From NCBI RefSeq assembly GCF_017830045.1, contig NZ_JAEDXU010000009.1, forward strand, positions 62,001 through 126,000: a DNA stretch of 64,000 bases, given 5' to 3'. Under the pieces are notes generated by a model, which searched no databases, had not been told where the DNA came from, and saw only the letters and a list, made by a program, of their open reading frames with translations. The stretch is from Enterococcus larvae (GTDB taxonomy: Bacteria > Bacillota > Bacilli > Lactobacillales > Enterococcaceae). The first letter of the stretch is position 1, and every line of letters starts with the position of its first letter. The translations under genes were made by a program, and so were the position numbers. Below are positions 54,782-63,763 of this stretch, piece by piece.

Positions 54782-57394
54782 ATGCTGATGGATGAACACG
54801 AGGAACAAAAATACATTGCGGGGAAGCTGGAGGCAATCTTTTTTCAAAACCCCAGTAATTTTTACAAGGTACTTTTAGTGACTGTGACGGATACCAATAC
54901 AGATTTCTTAGAGAAGGAAATCGTCGTTACAGGAAGCTTTGGTGATATTCAGGAAGAGGAGCCGTATCGTTTTTTTGGCGAATTTATCGATCACCCTCGG
55001 TATGGCCGACAATTTCAAGTAGACAGCTATAGACAGGAGCGTCCAACTTCAGCAAACGGTGTCGTTGCCTATCTTTCCAGTGATAAATTTCCCGGGATCG
55101 GGAAAAAGACTGCTGAAAAAATCGTTGAAGTATTGGGAGAGGAGGCTATCGATCGAATCATCGAAGAGCCTGCTCTTCTTGAACAAATCCCTCAATTGAA
55201 TGCAAAAAAACAGGCGTTGATTCTCGATACAATTCGTTTGAATCATGGAATGGAGCAGGTAATTGTTGGGTTGAGTCGCTATGGCTTTGGCAGTCAGCTG
55301 GCATTCAATATCTATCAAACCTATAAGGAAGAGGCAATGACGATTGTTCAGGAGAACCCTTATCAGCTAGTTGAGGATATCGAAGGTATCGGCTTCAAGC
55401 GTGCAGATGGGTTGGCAGAGCAGATCGGGATTCGGGCAGATTCGGATCAGCGTGTTCGAGCAGCTATTGCCCATGAGATTTTTCAGCATTCTGCCCGTTC
55501 TGGAAATACATATGTAGAAGCGGAAGTCTTACTGCAAGAGGTTATCCAGCTTTTGGAAGCTAGTAGACCTGTAGAAATCTCTCCAGATCAGGTTGCGAGT
55601 CAGATCATTGCTTTGGTGGAAGAGGGGAAAATTCAACAGGAAGAGACGAAGCTGTTTGAAAACAGTCTTTATTTTTCTGAATGGGGCATAGGAACTTCGA
55701 TTCAACGACTACTGACAAGGAAAAAAGAAATATCTTATGAAACGGAAGAAGTGCAAAAAACGATCCGTATGATTGAAAAGCAGCTAGGTATTGTTTACGG
55801 AGAATCCCAGCAGGCAGCAATCGAAGACGCGATCAAATCACCGCTCTTTATTTTGACTGGAGGGCCGGGCACGGGGAAGACAACCGTTATTAACGGGATT
55901 GTCAATTTATTTGCAGAGCTGAATGGTCTATCTTTAGACATCAAGGATTATACACAGGATATGTTTCCTATACACTTAGCTGCGCCAACAGGGCGAGCTG
56001 CCAAACGAATGAACGAGACGACTGGACTGAATGCAAGTACGATTCATCGTTTGCTTGGGCTGACTGGTAGAGAAAAGAATCCAAGTATGAGTGCGAAGGA
56101 GCTTGAAGGGGGACTTTTAATCGTCGATGAGCTGTCGATGGTTGATACTTGGTTAGCCAATACCCTATTCAAGGCAATTCCGACAAATATGCAGGTCATT
56201 CTTGTAGGAGACAAGGACCAGCTGCCTTCTGTTGGACCGGGACAGGTGCTGCATGATCTCTTGGAAATTGAAGAAATTCCAAGTGTGGAACTGACGGAAA
56301 TCTATCGACAGGGAGACGGCTCAAGCATCATCCCTCTTGCTCATGAAATCAGGCAGGGGTATTTGCCTTCAGACTTTACACAGAATCAAAAGGATCGCTC
56401 TTTCTTTCCTAGCGATGCCTATCATATTGAGACTTACGTACGGCAGATTGTGACGAAGGCAAAGCTGAAGGGGTTCACTGCGCAGGATATTCAACTACTG
56501 GCACCTATGTATCGAGGGGCAGCAGGCATTGATGCACTGAACAAAATGATGCAGGAAATCTTTAACCCGAATGATGGAACAAAGAAGGAAGTTGCCTGGA
56601 ATGATACGGTTTATCGAATCGGTGATAAGGTACTTCAGCTGGTCAACTCCCCTGAGCTAAATGTATTTAATGGCGATATGGGAGAAATCGTTGGGATCAT
56701 CACAGCGAAAGAGTCTGAGGATAAGGTCGATGAGCTCGTACTTCAATTCGATAATACAGAAATCAGTTATAAAAGAAACGAGTGGAATAAGATCACCCTT
56801 TCTTACTGCTGCTCGATCCATAAATCTCAAGGCAGCGAATTCAAGATGGTCATTTTGCCAATGGTCAGACAATATCACCGCATGCTGCAGAGAAATCTTT
56901 TATACACGGCTGTGACTAGAAGTAAGGATATTTTGATTCTTTTAGGGGAAGTCAGTGCTTTTCAGGAATGCGTGAAAAGAGAATCTGCCAGTCGCAAAAC
57001 CGTTTTAAAGGAACGAATCGTTGAAGCAGGAAACATGTCTTTAACAATCAGAACACAGCTTGAGGCCTATGAAGAAGGTCTTGCAAGTGATTCGCCGTTT
57101 TCTGATGTTGGCGATACAGTTCATGAGGCTTCTGCTGCACCGAAACCAAAGGCAGTGATCAATCATGTGGTTGAAGAGGAATCGGCAGACTATGATTCTG
57201 CACCAGCTAAGAAAAGAGTACCGGAAAAACCAGCTGCACAGGAGATTTCCCTATTTGATGAGGCTCAAGCGACAGTTGAGGAGAAAATCGATACGGAGCT
57301 GGACTGGCTGCTTACAGAGCAGAATGTCAACCAGCAGACGATCGATCCAATGATTGGTATGGACGGTGTTACACCGATGGATTTCATGAATTGA
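54782..57394 (+). CDS. recD2: RecD2-type ATP-dependent DNA helicase
   Basis: 870 aa. The ribosome site TAGGAGGTGA favours the ATG at 54782; a GTG at 54773 lies inside it. N-terminal OB-like and helix-hairpin-helix regions (FPGIGKKTAEKIVEVLG, VEDIEGIGFKRAD) precede a superfamily-1B motor: Walker A GGPGTGKTT (Lys366), DELSMVD, GDKDQLPSVGPG, SIHKSQGSEF and AVTRSK. RecD2 acts without RecBC in replication-fork and mismatch-linked repair. A disordered acidic tail of about 110 residues follows. Confidence 0.95.
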   Translation: MLMDEHEEQKYIAGKLEAIFFQNPSNFYKVLLVTVTDTNTDFLEKEIVVTGSFGDIQEEEPYRFFGEFIDHPRYGRQFQVDSYRQERPTSANGVVAYLSSDKFPGIGKKTAEKIVEVLGEEAIDRIIEEPALLEQIPQLNAKKQALILDTIRLNHGMEQVIVGLSRYGFGSQLAFNIYQTYKEEAMTIVQENPYQLVEDIEGIGFKRADGLAEQIGIRADSDQRVRAAIAHEIFQHSARSGNTYVEAEVLLQEVIQLLEASRPVEISPDQVASQIIALVEEGKIQQEETKLFENSLYFSEWGIGTSIQRLLTRKKEISYETEEVQKTIRMIEKQLGIVYGESQQAAIEDAIKSPLFILTGGPGTGKTTVINGIVNLFAELNGLSLDIKDYTQDMFPIHLAAPTGRAAKRMNETTGLNASTIHRLLGLTGREKNPSMSAKELEGGLLIVDELSMVDTWLANTLFKAIPTNMQVILVGDKDQLPSVGPGQVLHDLLEIEEIPSVELTEIYRQGDGSSIIPLAHEIRQGYLPSDFTQNQKDRSFFPSDAYHIETYVRQIVTKAKLKGFTAQDIQLLAPMYRGAAGIDALNKMMQEIFNPNDGTKKEVAWNDTVYRIGDKVLQLVNSPELNVFNGDMGEIVGIITAKESEDKVDELVLQFDNTEISYKRNEWNKITLSYCCSIHKSQGSEFKMVILPMVRQYHRMLQRNLLYTAVTRSKDILILLGEVSAFQECVKRESASRKTVLKERIVEAGNMSLTIRTQLEAYEEGLASDSPFSDVGDTVHEASAAPKPKAVINHVVEEESADYDSAPAKKRVPEKPAAQEISLFDEAQATVEEKIDTELDWLLTEQNVNQQTIDPMIGMDGVTPMDFMN

Positions 57395-57422
57395 ATAAGG
57401 TCTAAGAAGAATAGCTATTAAA

Positions 57423-57469
57423 TATAAAAGACCATTGGAAGAATAGGACATTTCCAATGGTCTTTTATA
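57423..57469. terminator. Bidirectional terminator
   Basis: An 18-bp stem (57423-57440 with 57452-57469), 11-nt loop, between recD2 and the convergent lipid kinase gene. Confidence 0.9.
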
Positions 57470-57479
57470 AATGATTTAC

Positions 57480-58448
57480 TTAGCTGTTTGTGAACCAAAA
57501 CAGGCCTTCATGAATAGTGAAGGTAATGTCCAGATTTTGATTACCCAGAATCTCACCATCTGCATGAACGAATTCCGGAATAGTAGAAACGATTCGCAGC
57601 TTGCTTGTCTGGTAATGATGAAAATACTTTGATTCCATATGTTTTTTTCGTGAAAGTAAAAAAATCAACCAGAAAATTTTAAAAATGTTTATCCGTTCCA
57701 CTAATACAAGATCAATTATTGGTTTTCTTGGATCAGCAGTAGGCGCAATTGCTACTCCACCGCCAAAATAGGGATGGTTGGTAACTGTACATAAAAATGC
57801 TCGGCTGAAGTTCATACTTTTTCCATTCATGTCGATCAGGACAGGGAAGCCTTTTTGCGCAAATAAAACCTTTAGAATGGCTACAAGATAAGAAAGCGAG
57901 CCCATATTGAATTTATTCAATGTCTTTTTAGTTTTTGATGTGTTTGCTGCTTGAACAATCGCAGCGTCCAAGCCCACGCCTACGTTATTTACAGCGAAGC
58001 CCTTTTCTTCCTGAATCGCATCGTTATATTGAATGATTTGAATGGGTTGAGGCCCTTGCGCTCTAAGTATTTGAGATAAGCCTTTCTCCAACTGACGCTC
58101 GATTCCTGTTCCTCGTGCAAAGTCATTTCCTGAGCCGCAGGGCAGATAACCTACTGGAATGTTTGGATTGATTTCATAGAGAGCATTCACTGCACTATGA
58201 AGCGTACCGTCGCCGCCCATGATGACCAATAAGGGGAACTGTTCGTATTCCTGATCTTTTTTCCAGGGAATCAGTGTGTCTTCCGCAAGCTGCTGTACGA
58301 TCAGCCGTTCATGTCCGGCGTATTCTGTATAAAAAATGGTATGTGTAACTGACAATAATTTTAATTGTTTTTTTAATTTATCCGCAACCTTTTTACCGTT
58401 CCCACTGCCGGCTTGCTGGTTGATGATGAGATATAGATGCTTCTCCAT
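57480..58448 (-). CDS. YegS/DagK-like lipid kinase
   Basis: 322 aa. Diacylglycerol-kinase catalytic domain: NQQAGSGNGKK at the N-terminus, nucleotide loop VIMGGDGTLHSAVNAL, and LPCGSGNDFARG. The C-terminal beta domain ends HADGEILGNQNLDITF. It would phosphorylate diacylglycerol or a related lipid and recycle it to phosphatidate. DgkB is the best guess, but paralogues of the BmrU group look alike. Divergent from a GNAT gene. Confidence 0.88.
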   Translation of the reverse strand: MEKHLYLIINQQAGSGNGKKVADKLKKQLKLLSVTHTIFYTEYAGHERLIVQQLAEDTLIPWKKDQEYEQFPLLVIMGGDGTLHSAVNALYEINPNIPVGYLPCGSGNDFARGTGIERQLEKGLSQILRAQGPQPIQIIQYNDAIQEEKGFAVNNVGVGLDAAIVQAANTSKTKKTLNKFNMGSLSYLVAILKVLFAQKGFPVLIDMNGKSMNFSRAFLCTVTNHPYFGGGVAIAPTADPRKPIIDLVLVERINIFKIFWLIFLLSRKKHMESKYFHHYQTSKLRIVSTIPEFVHADGEILGNQNLDITFTIHEGLFWFTNS

Positions 58449-58545
58449 AACTACCTCCTGTACAAATGTTTATTATAACAGACTGAAGGAAGATTGTAAG
58501 TAAAAGGTGCTTGTTTATAAGGTTTGAAATAGTAAGGAGGAACAA

Positions 58546-59028
58546 ATGAAGACGATTTTATTTGATAAATTTACAACAAATGATTTTTCCGATTATTACT
58601 GTCTGGTTTCTGATGAAAGAGTGATGGCTCAAATCACAGAAAGAGCAATTCCTGAGGTAGAAGCAAAGGAGAACTATGAAAAGCTGCTCATTAGAAATCA
58701 GGAAACAATTGATTTCGGTTCATTTAGGGTACTGGATAATGAAACAAACGAATTCATTGGTTTAGCCCATCTGACTCCTAAAGGAAACGATGAGGCTGAA
58801 ATAGGTTATATGTTTTTGCCGAAGTATTGGCGGCAAGGGTATGGGAAAGTAGTAGTGAAGGAGCTTCTTCGGCTGGCTGCGACCTCTGATTTTACGGTGC
58901 TTACAGCGATGATCGACCCTGAAAACACAGCATCGAAAAGATTGTTGGAAACAAATGGATTTCAAACAGAATTTTTGGGTGTGATGGATGAATTATCGAC
59001 AGAGATATTGAAAAAACGACTACACTAA
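58546..59028 (+). CDS. GNAT N-acetyltransferase, RimJ/RimL-like
   Basis: 160 aa. GNAT fold of the RimJ/RimL branch: EAEIGYMFLPKYWRQGYGK with the acetyl-CoA loop, and NTASKRLLETNGFQTE. Acceptor unknown (protein N-termini or small amines are typical). AGTAAGGAGG ribosome site. 16 nt before the next GNAT gene, likely one transcript. Confidence 0.87.
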   Translation: MKTILFDKFTTNDFSDYYCLVSDERVMAQITERAIPEVEAKENYEKLLIRNQETIDFGSFRVLDNETNEFIGLAHLTPKGNDEAEIGYMFLPKYWRQGYGKVVVKELLRLAATSDFTVLTAMIDPENTASKRLLETNGFQTEFLGVMDELSTEILKKRLH

Positions 59029-59044
59029 AAAGGAGGGAACATTG

Positions 59045-59440
59045 ATGACTGAAATTCGAAACTATCAGGAAGCTGATTGGCAAAAGCTGCTGCAGCTGAT
59101 TTTGAGTGAAGGGGATGAATGGAGCGATTATTCATCTGAAGGAACAAGAGAAAGCTATCGTTTAGCAGTAAAGGAATCCTCAACTTTTGTTGCATTTGCT
59201 GAAGATGTTCTGGTCGGTTATTGTCGTTGTAGGATTGACGGGTCATTTGGTGTTTATATTTGTGACCTGTTGGTAAATCAACAGTTTCGCGGTAGAAAAA
59301 TTGCGCAGCAGCTGATGGAGCAGGTGTGTAAAGAATATCCGGAGCAAATCATTTATGTCATGTCGGATGTTGACGGTTTCTATGAGAGCAAGGGATATCG
59401 AAAAGAAGGCAGTATTTTTGAAGTGAAAATAGTAGAATAA
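59045..59440 (+). CDS. GNAT family N-acetyltransferase
   Basis: 131 aa from the ATG at 59045, 7 nt after AAAGGAGGGAA; a TTG one codon earlier is possible. Acetyl-CoA motif in LLVNQQFRGRKIAQQLMEQ and C-terminal GFYESKGYRKEGSIFEV. Substrate unknown. Co-transcribed with the preceding GNAT gene. Confidence 0.85.
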   Translation: MTEIRNYQEADWQKLLQLILSEGDEWSDYSSEGTRESYRLAVKESSTFVAFAEDVLVGYCRCRIDGSFGVYICDLLVNQQFRGRKIAQQLMEQVCKEYPEQIIYVMSDVDGFYESKGYRKEGSIFEVKIVE

Positions 59441-59492
59441 AAGTTTTTTTACTTTTATCCCATGACAGATAAGTTGATAATACGATTTTAAG

Positions 59493-59520
59493 AGAGTGCT
59501 TGCCTAAAGTGCTCTTTTTT
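59493..59520 (+). terminator. Intrinsic terminator after the GNAT pair
   Basis: A weak 7-bp stem (59493-59499 with 59509-59515, two G-U pairs) followed by six T. Confidence 0.55.
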
Positions 59521-59527
59521 GTTGCTA

Positions 59528-59572
59528 TTTTATATTATTTGTATTAGTATTGATAATACAAATAATATAAAA
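59528..59572 (+). promoter_or_regulatory. 19-bp inverted repeat, likely operator of the ABC operon
   Basis: Perfect 19-bp arms (59528-59546 and 59554-59572) around a 7-nt spacer, ending 14 nt before the first gene. The arms contain TTGTATTA/TAATACAA and overlap a possible promoter (TTGTAT 59539-59544 with TAATAT 59563-59568). No T run follows, so operator is more likely than terminator. No dedicated regulator gene is directly upstream. Confidence 0.6.
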
Positions 59573-59585
59573 GAAGGTGCGAACG

Positions 59586-59786
59586 ATGAATGAACTTATC
59601 CAATATTTACCATATCTTATTCCTTATTTCCTTGTTTCTTTTAGTTTATCGATCATTGCTTTAATAAATGTGTTGAAGAATAGGCGCTTTCGCTTTGGAA
59701 ATGTTTGGCTGTGGGTTTTGATTGTCTTATTATTACAGATCATTGGGCCGATCATCTACTTTTTAGTTGGAAAAGAGGACGAATAA
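59586..59786 (+). CDS. Small membrane protein with PLDc_N-type domain
   Basis: 66 aa from the ATG at 59586 (AGAAGG upstream). Two membrane helices (about 9-28 and 38-60) with RFGNVWLWVLIVLL and a final GPIIYFLVGKED, the pattern of the phospholipase-D-nuclease N-terminal domain found alone in many Firmicutes, often with ABC or bacteriocin-immunity genes. Its stop overlaps the start of the ABC ATPase gene (TAATG), so translation is coupled. Role unknown. Confidence 0.8.
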   Translation: MNELIQYLPYLIPYFLVSFSLSIIALINVLKNRRFRFGNVWLWVLIVLLLQIIGPIIYFLVGKEDE

Positions 59787-60697
59787 TGAATATTTTGGAA
59801 GTTAAAAATATCAGAAAAAGCTTTGGAAAGGAAGATATCCTTAAAGGGATCAGTATCGAAGTTCCTGAGCATTCTATTTATGGATTTGTCGGAGAAAACG
59901 GTGCAGGTAAAACGACAACGATGAATATTATTTTAGGCTTGCTGCAGGCAACTTCAGGAGAGGTGATCGTGGATGATAAGAAGGTGAACTATAATGATCA
60001 AATAACAAATAAGGAAATCGGCTACTTGCCAGATGTGCCGTCTTTTTATTCTTATTATTCAGCGAGAGAGTATCTCTATCTGATTGGTCAGCTTACAGGA
60101 ATCGAAAAGAATGTGTTGAATCAACGGGTAGATGAACTGTTGCAGCTTGTGAATTTGAAAAGCGGAAAGCGACGGATCGGTAAGTTTTCCAGAGGAATGA
60201 AGCAACGACTTGGTTTGGCGCAAGCATTGTTGAATCGGCCGAAGCTGATTATTTGCGATGAGCCGACATCAGCATTAGATCCTATTGGAAGAAAAGAAGT
60301 ATTGGAGCTGATGAAGTCATTGAAGCATGAGACAACGATTTTATTTTCCAGCCATATTCTTGAGGATGTGGAAAAAATCAGTGACCAAATAGCGATTTTA
60401 CATGAAGGAAAAATTCAATGTGCCGGAAGTATGCTGGAATTGAAGCAGGACTATCCGATGAATGGTTTCATGATCAGCTTTGAATCGGAGAGAGAAACAG
60501 CTGCATTTATGGATATGTTCAACAATGAGTTTGATATTCAAGCAGAAAACGGGATGCTGACGCTTCTTACAGCTCCTGATCAGGAAACGGGCCTTAGACT
60601 GATGGCATTTTTGAATGAAGAGCAAATCGTTCCAAAAACTTTTACACGATTAGAACCTACGTTAGAATCGATTTTTATGGAGGTGACAGGGGCATGA
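59786..60697 (+). CDS. ABC transporter ATP-binding protein
   Basis: 303 aa from the ATG at 59786. Walker A GENGAGKTT, Q-loop region IGYLPDVPSFYSYYSAREYL, signature FSRGMKQRL (degenerate LSGGQ, common in this group), Walker B LIICDEPTSALDP and H-loop SSHILEDVEK. C-terminal extension of about 90 residues as in BcrA/YtrB-type ATPases of antibiotic or bacitracin export. It pairs with the permease gene that overlaps its 3' end (ATGA). Confidence 0.92.
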   Translation: MNILEVKNIRKSFGKEDILKGISIEVPEHSIYGFVGENGAGKTTTMNIILGLLQATSGEVIVDDKKVNYNDQITNKEIGYLPDVPSFYSYYSAREYLYLIGQLTGIEKNVLNQRVDELLQLVNLKSGKRRIGKFSRGMKQRLGLAQALLNRPKLIICDEPTSALDPIGRKEVLELMKSLKHETTILFSSHILEDVEKISDQIAILHEGKIQCAGSMLELKQDYPMNGFMISFESERETAAFMDMFNNEFDIQAENGMLTLLTAPDQETGLRLMAFLNEEQIVPKTFTRLEPTLESIFMEVTGA

Positions 60698-61461
60698 TGT
60701 ATTTTACTTTAATCAAAAAGGAAGCTGTTGAAGCTTTTCGAACCTATCGTTTCCTGATCATTATCAGTATTTTTGTTCTGTTTGGACTAATCAGTTCCAT
60801 CACTGCAAAGCTGCTGCCCGAGATCATCCAAAGCTTAGGCAGCGGGATTGAAATCAATTTACCGGAGCCTAATGTTTATGATAGCTGGCTGCAGTTTTTC
60901 AGCAATCATAGTCAGATGACGTTAATCATTTTTCTGATCACATTTGGGAACGCCTTAGGAAAAGAACTGACAAATGGGACATTGGTTCTTCTTGTGACAA
61001 AAGGAGTCAACAGAAATACAGCGATGCTTGCAAAGGTGATTTATCAGTCTGTTTTATGGTTAGGCGGTCTGCTTTTGTCCTTTACTATTACCTATTTGTA
61101 CAATCTACTATTGTTTCCAGGAGAACAGCAGGCAATTTCTACTTTGCTTTTCTACCTATTTCAGCTGTGGCTGTTTGGTTTTTTGTTTCTGTGTATTATC
61201 AATTTTGGTCAGGTGCTTTTACCCAAGTCACAGGGGGGCTTGCTGTTAGGATTTACCTTTTTAGTTCTCTTTTTTATAAGCAATATATCATCAGCCTTGG
61301 CTAAGCTCAATCCGCTGAAGCTGATCGAGGTAAGCATGGAAGGGCTAAAAACTAGTGTAGATTTCAGTAATAGTCAATGGCCAATTCTTTTGGCAGTCGG
61401 CTTGAGTTTACTTCTACTCATTGGCGCTGTGTTACGTTTCAAACGTGTTTCGATTTATTAG
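60694..61461 (+). CDS. ABC transporter permease (ABC-2 type)
   Basis: 255 aa, six predicted membrane helices with a large first extracytoplasmic loop (about 45-75). N-terminal cytoplasmic YFTLIKKEAVEAFRTYRF and LGKELTNGTLVLLVTKGV are typical of ABC-2/BcrB-like permeases. It forms the channel with the upstream ATPase. Cargo unknown; peptide antibiotic export or self-protection is the common role. Operon order: PLDc_N protein, ATPase, permease. Confidence 0.9.
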   Translation: MMYFTLIKKEAVEAFRTYRFLIIISIFVLFGLISSITAKLLPEIIQSLGSGIEINLPEPNVYDSWLQFFSNHSQMTLIIFLITFGNALGKELTNGTLVLLVTKGVNRNTAMLAKVIYQSVLWLGGLLLSFTITYLYNLLLFPGEQQAISTLLFYLFQLWLFGFLFLCIINFGQVLLPKSQGGLLLGFTFLVLFFISNISSALAKLNPLKLIEVSMEGLKTSVDFSNSQWPILLAVGLSLLLLIGAVLRFKRVSIY

Positions 61462-61492
61462 ATTTTCAAGATTCTCTGTTCATATTTTTTGT

Positions 61493-61524
61493 AGATCGTT
61501 GATTATTATCAACGATCTTTTTTT
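61493..61524 (+). terminator. Intrinsic terminator of the ABC operon
   Basis: An 11-bp perfect stem (61493-61503 with 61508-61518), 4-nt loop, then seven T. Confidence 0.9.
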
Positions 61525-61536
61525 AGCTGCAATCCT

Positions 61537-61545
61537 TGCTATAAT
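61537..61545 (+). promoter_or_regulatory. Extended -10 promoter of the XRE regulator gene
   Basis: TGCTATAAT (TATAAT at 61540-61545), immediately after the ABC operon terminator. A CTTGCA/TGCAAG hairpin (61565-61588) lies in the leader. Confidence 0.5.
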
Positions 61546-61650
61546 AGGATGCTTGAGATTCGAGCTTGCATATTTTACCCACTGCAAGTAAGATTAGCTT
61601 GAAAATAAAGTGTTATTTATTTAAGTTTGTGTTGAGAGGGGATCATAACA

Positions 61651-62238
61651 ATGTCATTAGGTGCACAATTGAAAAATCGCAGAGAGCAGTTGAACCTGAC
61701 CCAACAGGAGGTAGCAGACCAAATCCATGTTTCCAGACAAACTGTTTCAAATTGGGAGGTAGGAAGAAATTATCCGGATATCCCAACGATCATTCAGCTC
61801 AGTGACTATTATGATGTCTCTTTAGATGCATTACTTAAAGGAGATGAACATCTAATGAAAAAAATGAATGAAGATGCAGAGATATTGAGGAGGGTAAAAA
61901 AGCGCAAGGTTCTGGATGGTCTGTTGATAGGAGTCATTGCGCTGCTATTCTTACTGGGAGTGATTGATAAAATCAACTTTACAGCAAATTGGATACCGGT
62001 CATCTTGATCGCCGTTTTATATCTGCTGACAGTCATTCGCTATTTTATTATTATTCCCAAGGATTCTTTGAACAGCGGGTGGCATTCTCCAATTGTTGTC
62101 CCTAAATCACTTGGTGCCGGCTGGGCGTTCAATCCTCGGAATCCCATCGGTTTGTTTCTCTACATCGTGATTTTTATCGGTATTCTTTGGTTGATGATCA
62201 GCAGCTGGGCAGATCGAGGCTTATTTACAGGTAGATGA
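61651..62238 (+). CDS. XRE-family regulator with C-terminal membrane helices
   Basis: 195 aa. An N-terminal HTH_3 domain (about 5-62: RREQLNLTQQEVADQI, VSRQTVSNWEVGRNYPD, DVSLDALLKGD) is followed by three membrane helices (about 89-107, 112-130, 166-185). Such membrane-tethered XRE proteins are common in Lactobacillales and often sense envelope or peptide signals; the regulon is unknown. It lies just after the ABC operon and could control it, but this is only positional. GAGAGGGG ribosome site. Confidence 0.85.
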   Translation: MSLGAQLKNRREQLNLTQQEVADQIHVSRQTVSNWEVGRNYPDIPTIIQLSDYYDVSLDALLKGDEHLMKKMNEDAEILRRVKKRKVLDGLLIGVIALLFLLGVIDKINFTANWIPVILIAVLYLLTVIRYFIIIPKDSLNSGWHSPIVVPKSLGAGWAFNPRNPIGLFLYIVIFIGILWLMISSWADRGLFTGR

Positions 62239-62264
62239 TTTTTCTGACTGATAAAATGGTAAAG

Positions 62265-62300
62265 CAGATATGTAAGCAGTTGCTTATGTATCTGTTTTTA
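62265..62300 (+). terminator. Intrinsic terminator after the XRE gene
   Basis: A 14-bp stem (62265-62278 with 62281-62294, two G-U pairs), 2-nt spacer, five T. Confidence 0.75.
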
Positions 62301-62384
62301 TGTTTATTAGGATGTAACGGTGTTTAATCTCGCCATTGATTTTATGGTATAGTATAGGCGAAAGAATAGCAGGTGGTGACTAGG

Positions 62385-63353
62385 ATGAGGGAAGAAAAGA
62401 AAAAGCTGTTGGCAAAAGCTGCATATCTATATTATGTCGAGGAAAAGACACAGAATGAAATTGCTGAGGAATTAAATATTTATCGGACAACAATCAGCAG
62501 AATGCTGAAGCAGGCTCAAAAGGAAGGAATTGTAAAGATTCATATAGAAGGAATCGATTCAGAAATCTTTTCTTTGGAGCAGCATGTAAAACAGAAGTAC
62601 GGCTTGAAGCAGATAGAAATCGTTTCAGTGGGTAAAGAAGAAACCGAAGCTGAAAAGGATGAGCAGTTGTCGCAGACAGCAGCTTATTTTATCAAGCGCA
62701 ATATAGAGCCGAACATGACTGTGGGTGTATCCTGGGGAGCAACACTAGGGAAAGCGATCAGCCGAATCGAAAATAAGCGAATTGGCAACACAACGATTGT
62801 CCCTATCGTCGGTGGTCCAAGCCATGTCAACTCTCAGTATCATGTGAATACACTGGTTTATGAGTTGGCGCGTAAGCTGAACGGACAAAGTATTTTTGTA
62901 AATGCCACTGTTATTCAAGAGACTAAAAAGCTGAAAACGGGTATCTTTGAGTCTAAATATTTCGGCGAATTGAAGGAGCATTGGCAGCGTTTAGATATGG
63001 CAATTGTTGGAATCGGCGGATCACTTAGCTTTAAAAAAAGTCAGTGGCGAGATTTACTGACAGAGGAGGATTATGAAGCCCTTCGATTAAGAGAGGCTGT
63101 CGGCGATTGCTGCTGCCGATTTTTTGATCAGGACGGTAAGCTTTTGACAGGCGATCTATACGACCGAACCATTGGACTGGATTTGAAGGAATTGTCAAAA
63201 ATCCCTCATGCCGTTGGTATTGCCAGAGGAAAGGTCAAAGCAAAAGCAATACTGGCGATGATCAAAAGAGGTTATATCCATTCACTTGTCACTGATCAAG
63301 AAACGATACTTGAAGTACTGCGTTTAGATAAAGATTCAACCTTTCAAGTATAG
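62385..63353 (+). CDS. SorC/DeoR-type sugar-binding transcriptional regulator
   Basis: 322 aa from the ATG at 62385, 8 nt after AGGTGG. N-terminal helix-turn-helix (about 5-52: YYVEEKTQNEIAEELN, IYRTTISRMLKQAQKEGIV) and a C-terminal sugar-phosphate-binding SorC domain (about 60-320: GVSWGATLGKAI, VPIVGGPSHVN, GIARGKVKAKAI). It responds to a phosphorylated sugar or polyol and usually controls a neighbouring catabolic operon; that operon may lie beyond the window. A TGGTATAGT extended -10 precedes it. Confidence 0.9.
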   Translation: MREEKKKLLAKAAYLYYVEEKTQNEIAEELNIYRTTISRMLKQAQKEGIVKIHIEGIDSEIFSLEQHVKQKYGLKQIEIVSVGKEETEAEKDEQLSQTAAYFIKRNIEPNMTVGVSWGATLGKAISRIENKRIGNTTIVPIVGGPSHVNSQYHVNTLVYELARKLNGQSIFVNATVIQETKKLKTGIFESKYFGELKEHWQRLDMAIVGIGGSLSFKKSQWRDLLTEEDYEALRLREAVGDCCCRFFDQDGKLLTGDLYDRTIGLDLKELSKIPHAVGIARGKVKAKAILAMIKRGYIHSLVTDQETILEVLRLDKDSTFQV

Positions 63354-63440
63354 AAAAGGGCTGTCGTTGCTTGAAAATCTAAAGACCCGAATACAGCTAA
63401 TTAGTAAAAAAGTCGACAACTAGACAAAAAATGCTGACAA

Positions 63441-63474
63441 AAACAAACTGCACATTTGTGCAGTTTGTTTTTTT
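63441..63474 (+). terminator. Intrinsic terminator after the SorC gene
   Basis: A 14-bp perfect stem (63441-63454 with 63457-63470), 2-nt apex, T run to 63474. From here to the next promoter (about 245 nt) I see no gene. Confidence 0.88.
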
Positions 63475-63718
63475 AGTTTAGGAACAATTCAAAAAAAGTG
63501 AGAGATAACTGGGGATGTATCCATGTGTGGAAAATAGGATTTCTCCAATGTTGAAGGATTTATTTTGGGTGCTTATGATGGAATAGAAGGGGATAGCGCT
63601 GGATGACAGAAAATAAATCAATAGTAAGTTGAAGGCTTTCATTGTGAAAAAATGTGCAATATCTTTTTTTGCAGAAAGCAATGCGCAAGAGGATGTGTTA
63701 TATGACAGAAAAAAGCTG

Positions 63719-63750
63719 TGCTATATTTTGCTTAGAATAAAACGTTTACA
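63719..63750 (+). promoter_or_regulatory. Promoter and cre site of the PRD regulator gene
   Basis: Extended -10 TGCTATATT (TATATT 63722-63727) followed by ATAAAACGTTTACA (63737-63750), which matches the cre consensus at 12 of 14 positions. A cre at the start of transcription predicts repression by CcpA when glucose is present. Confidence 0.55.
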
Positions 63751-63763
63751 AGGAGGGAGTGAG

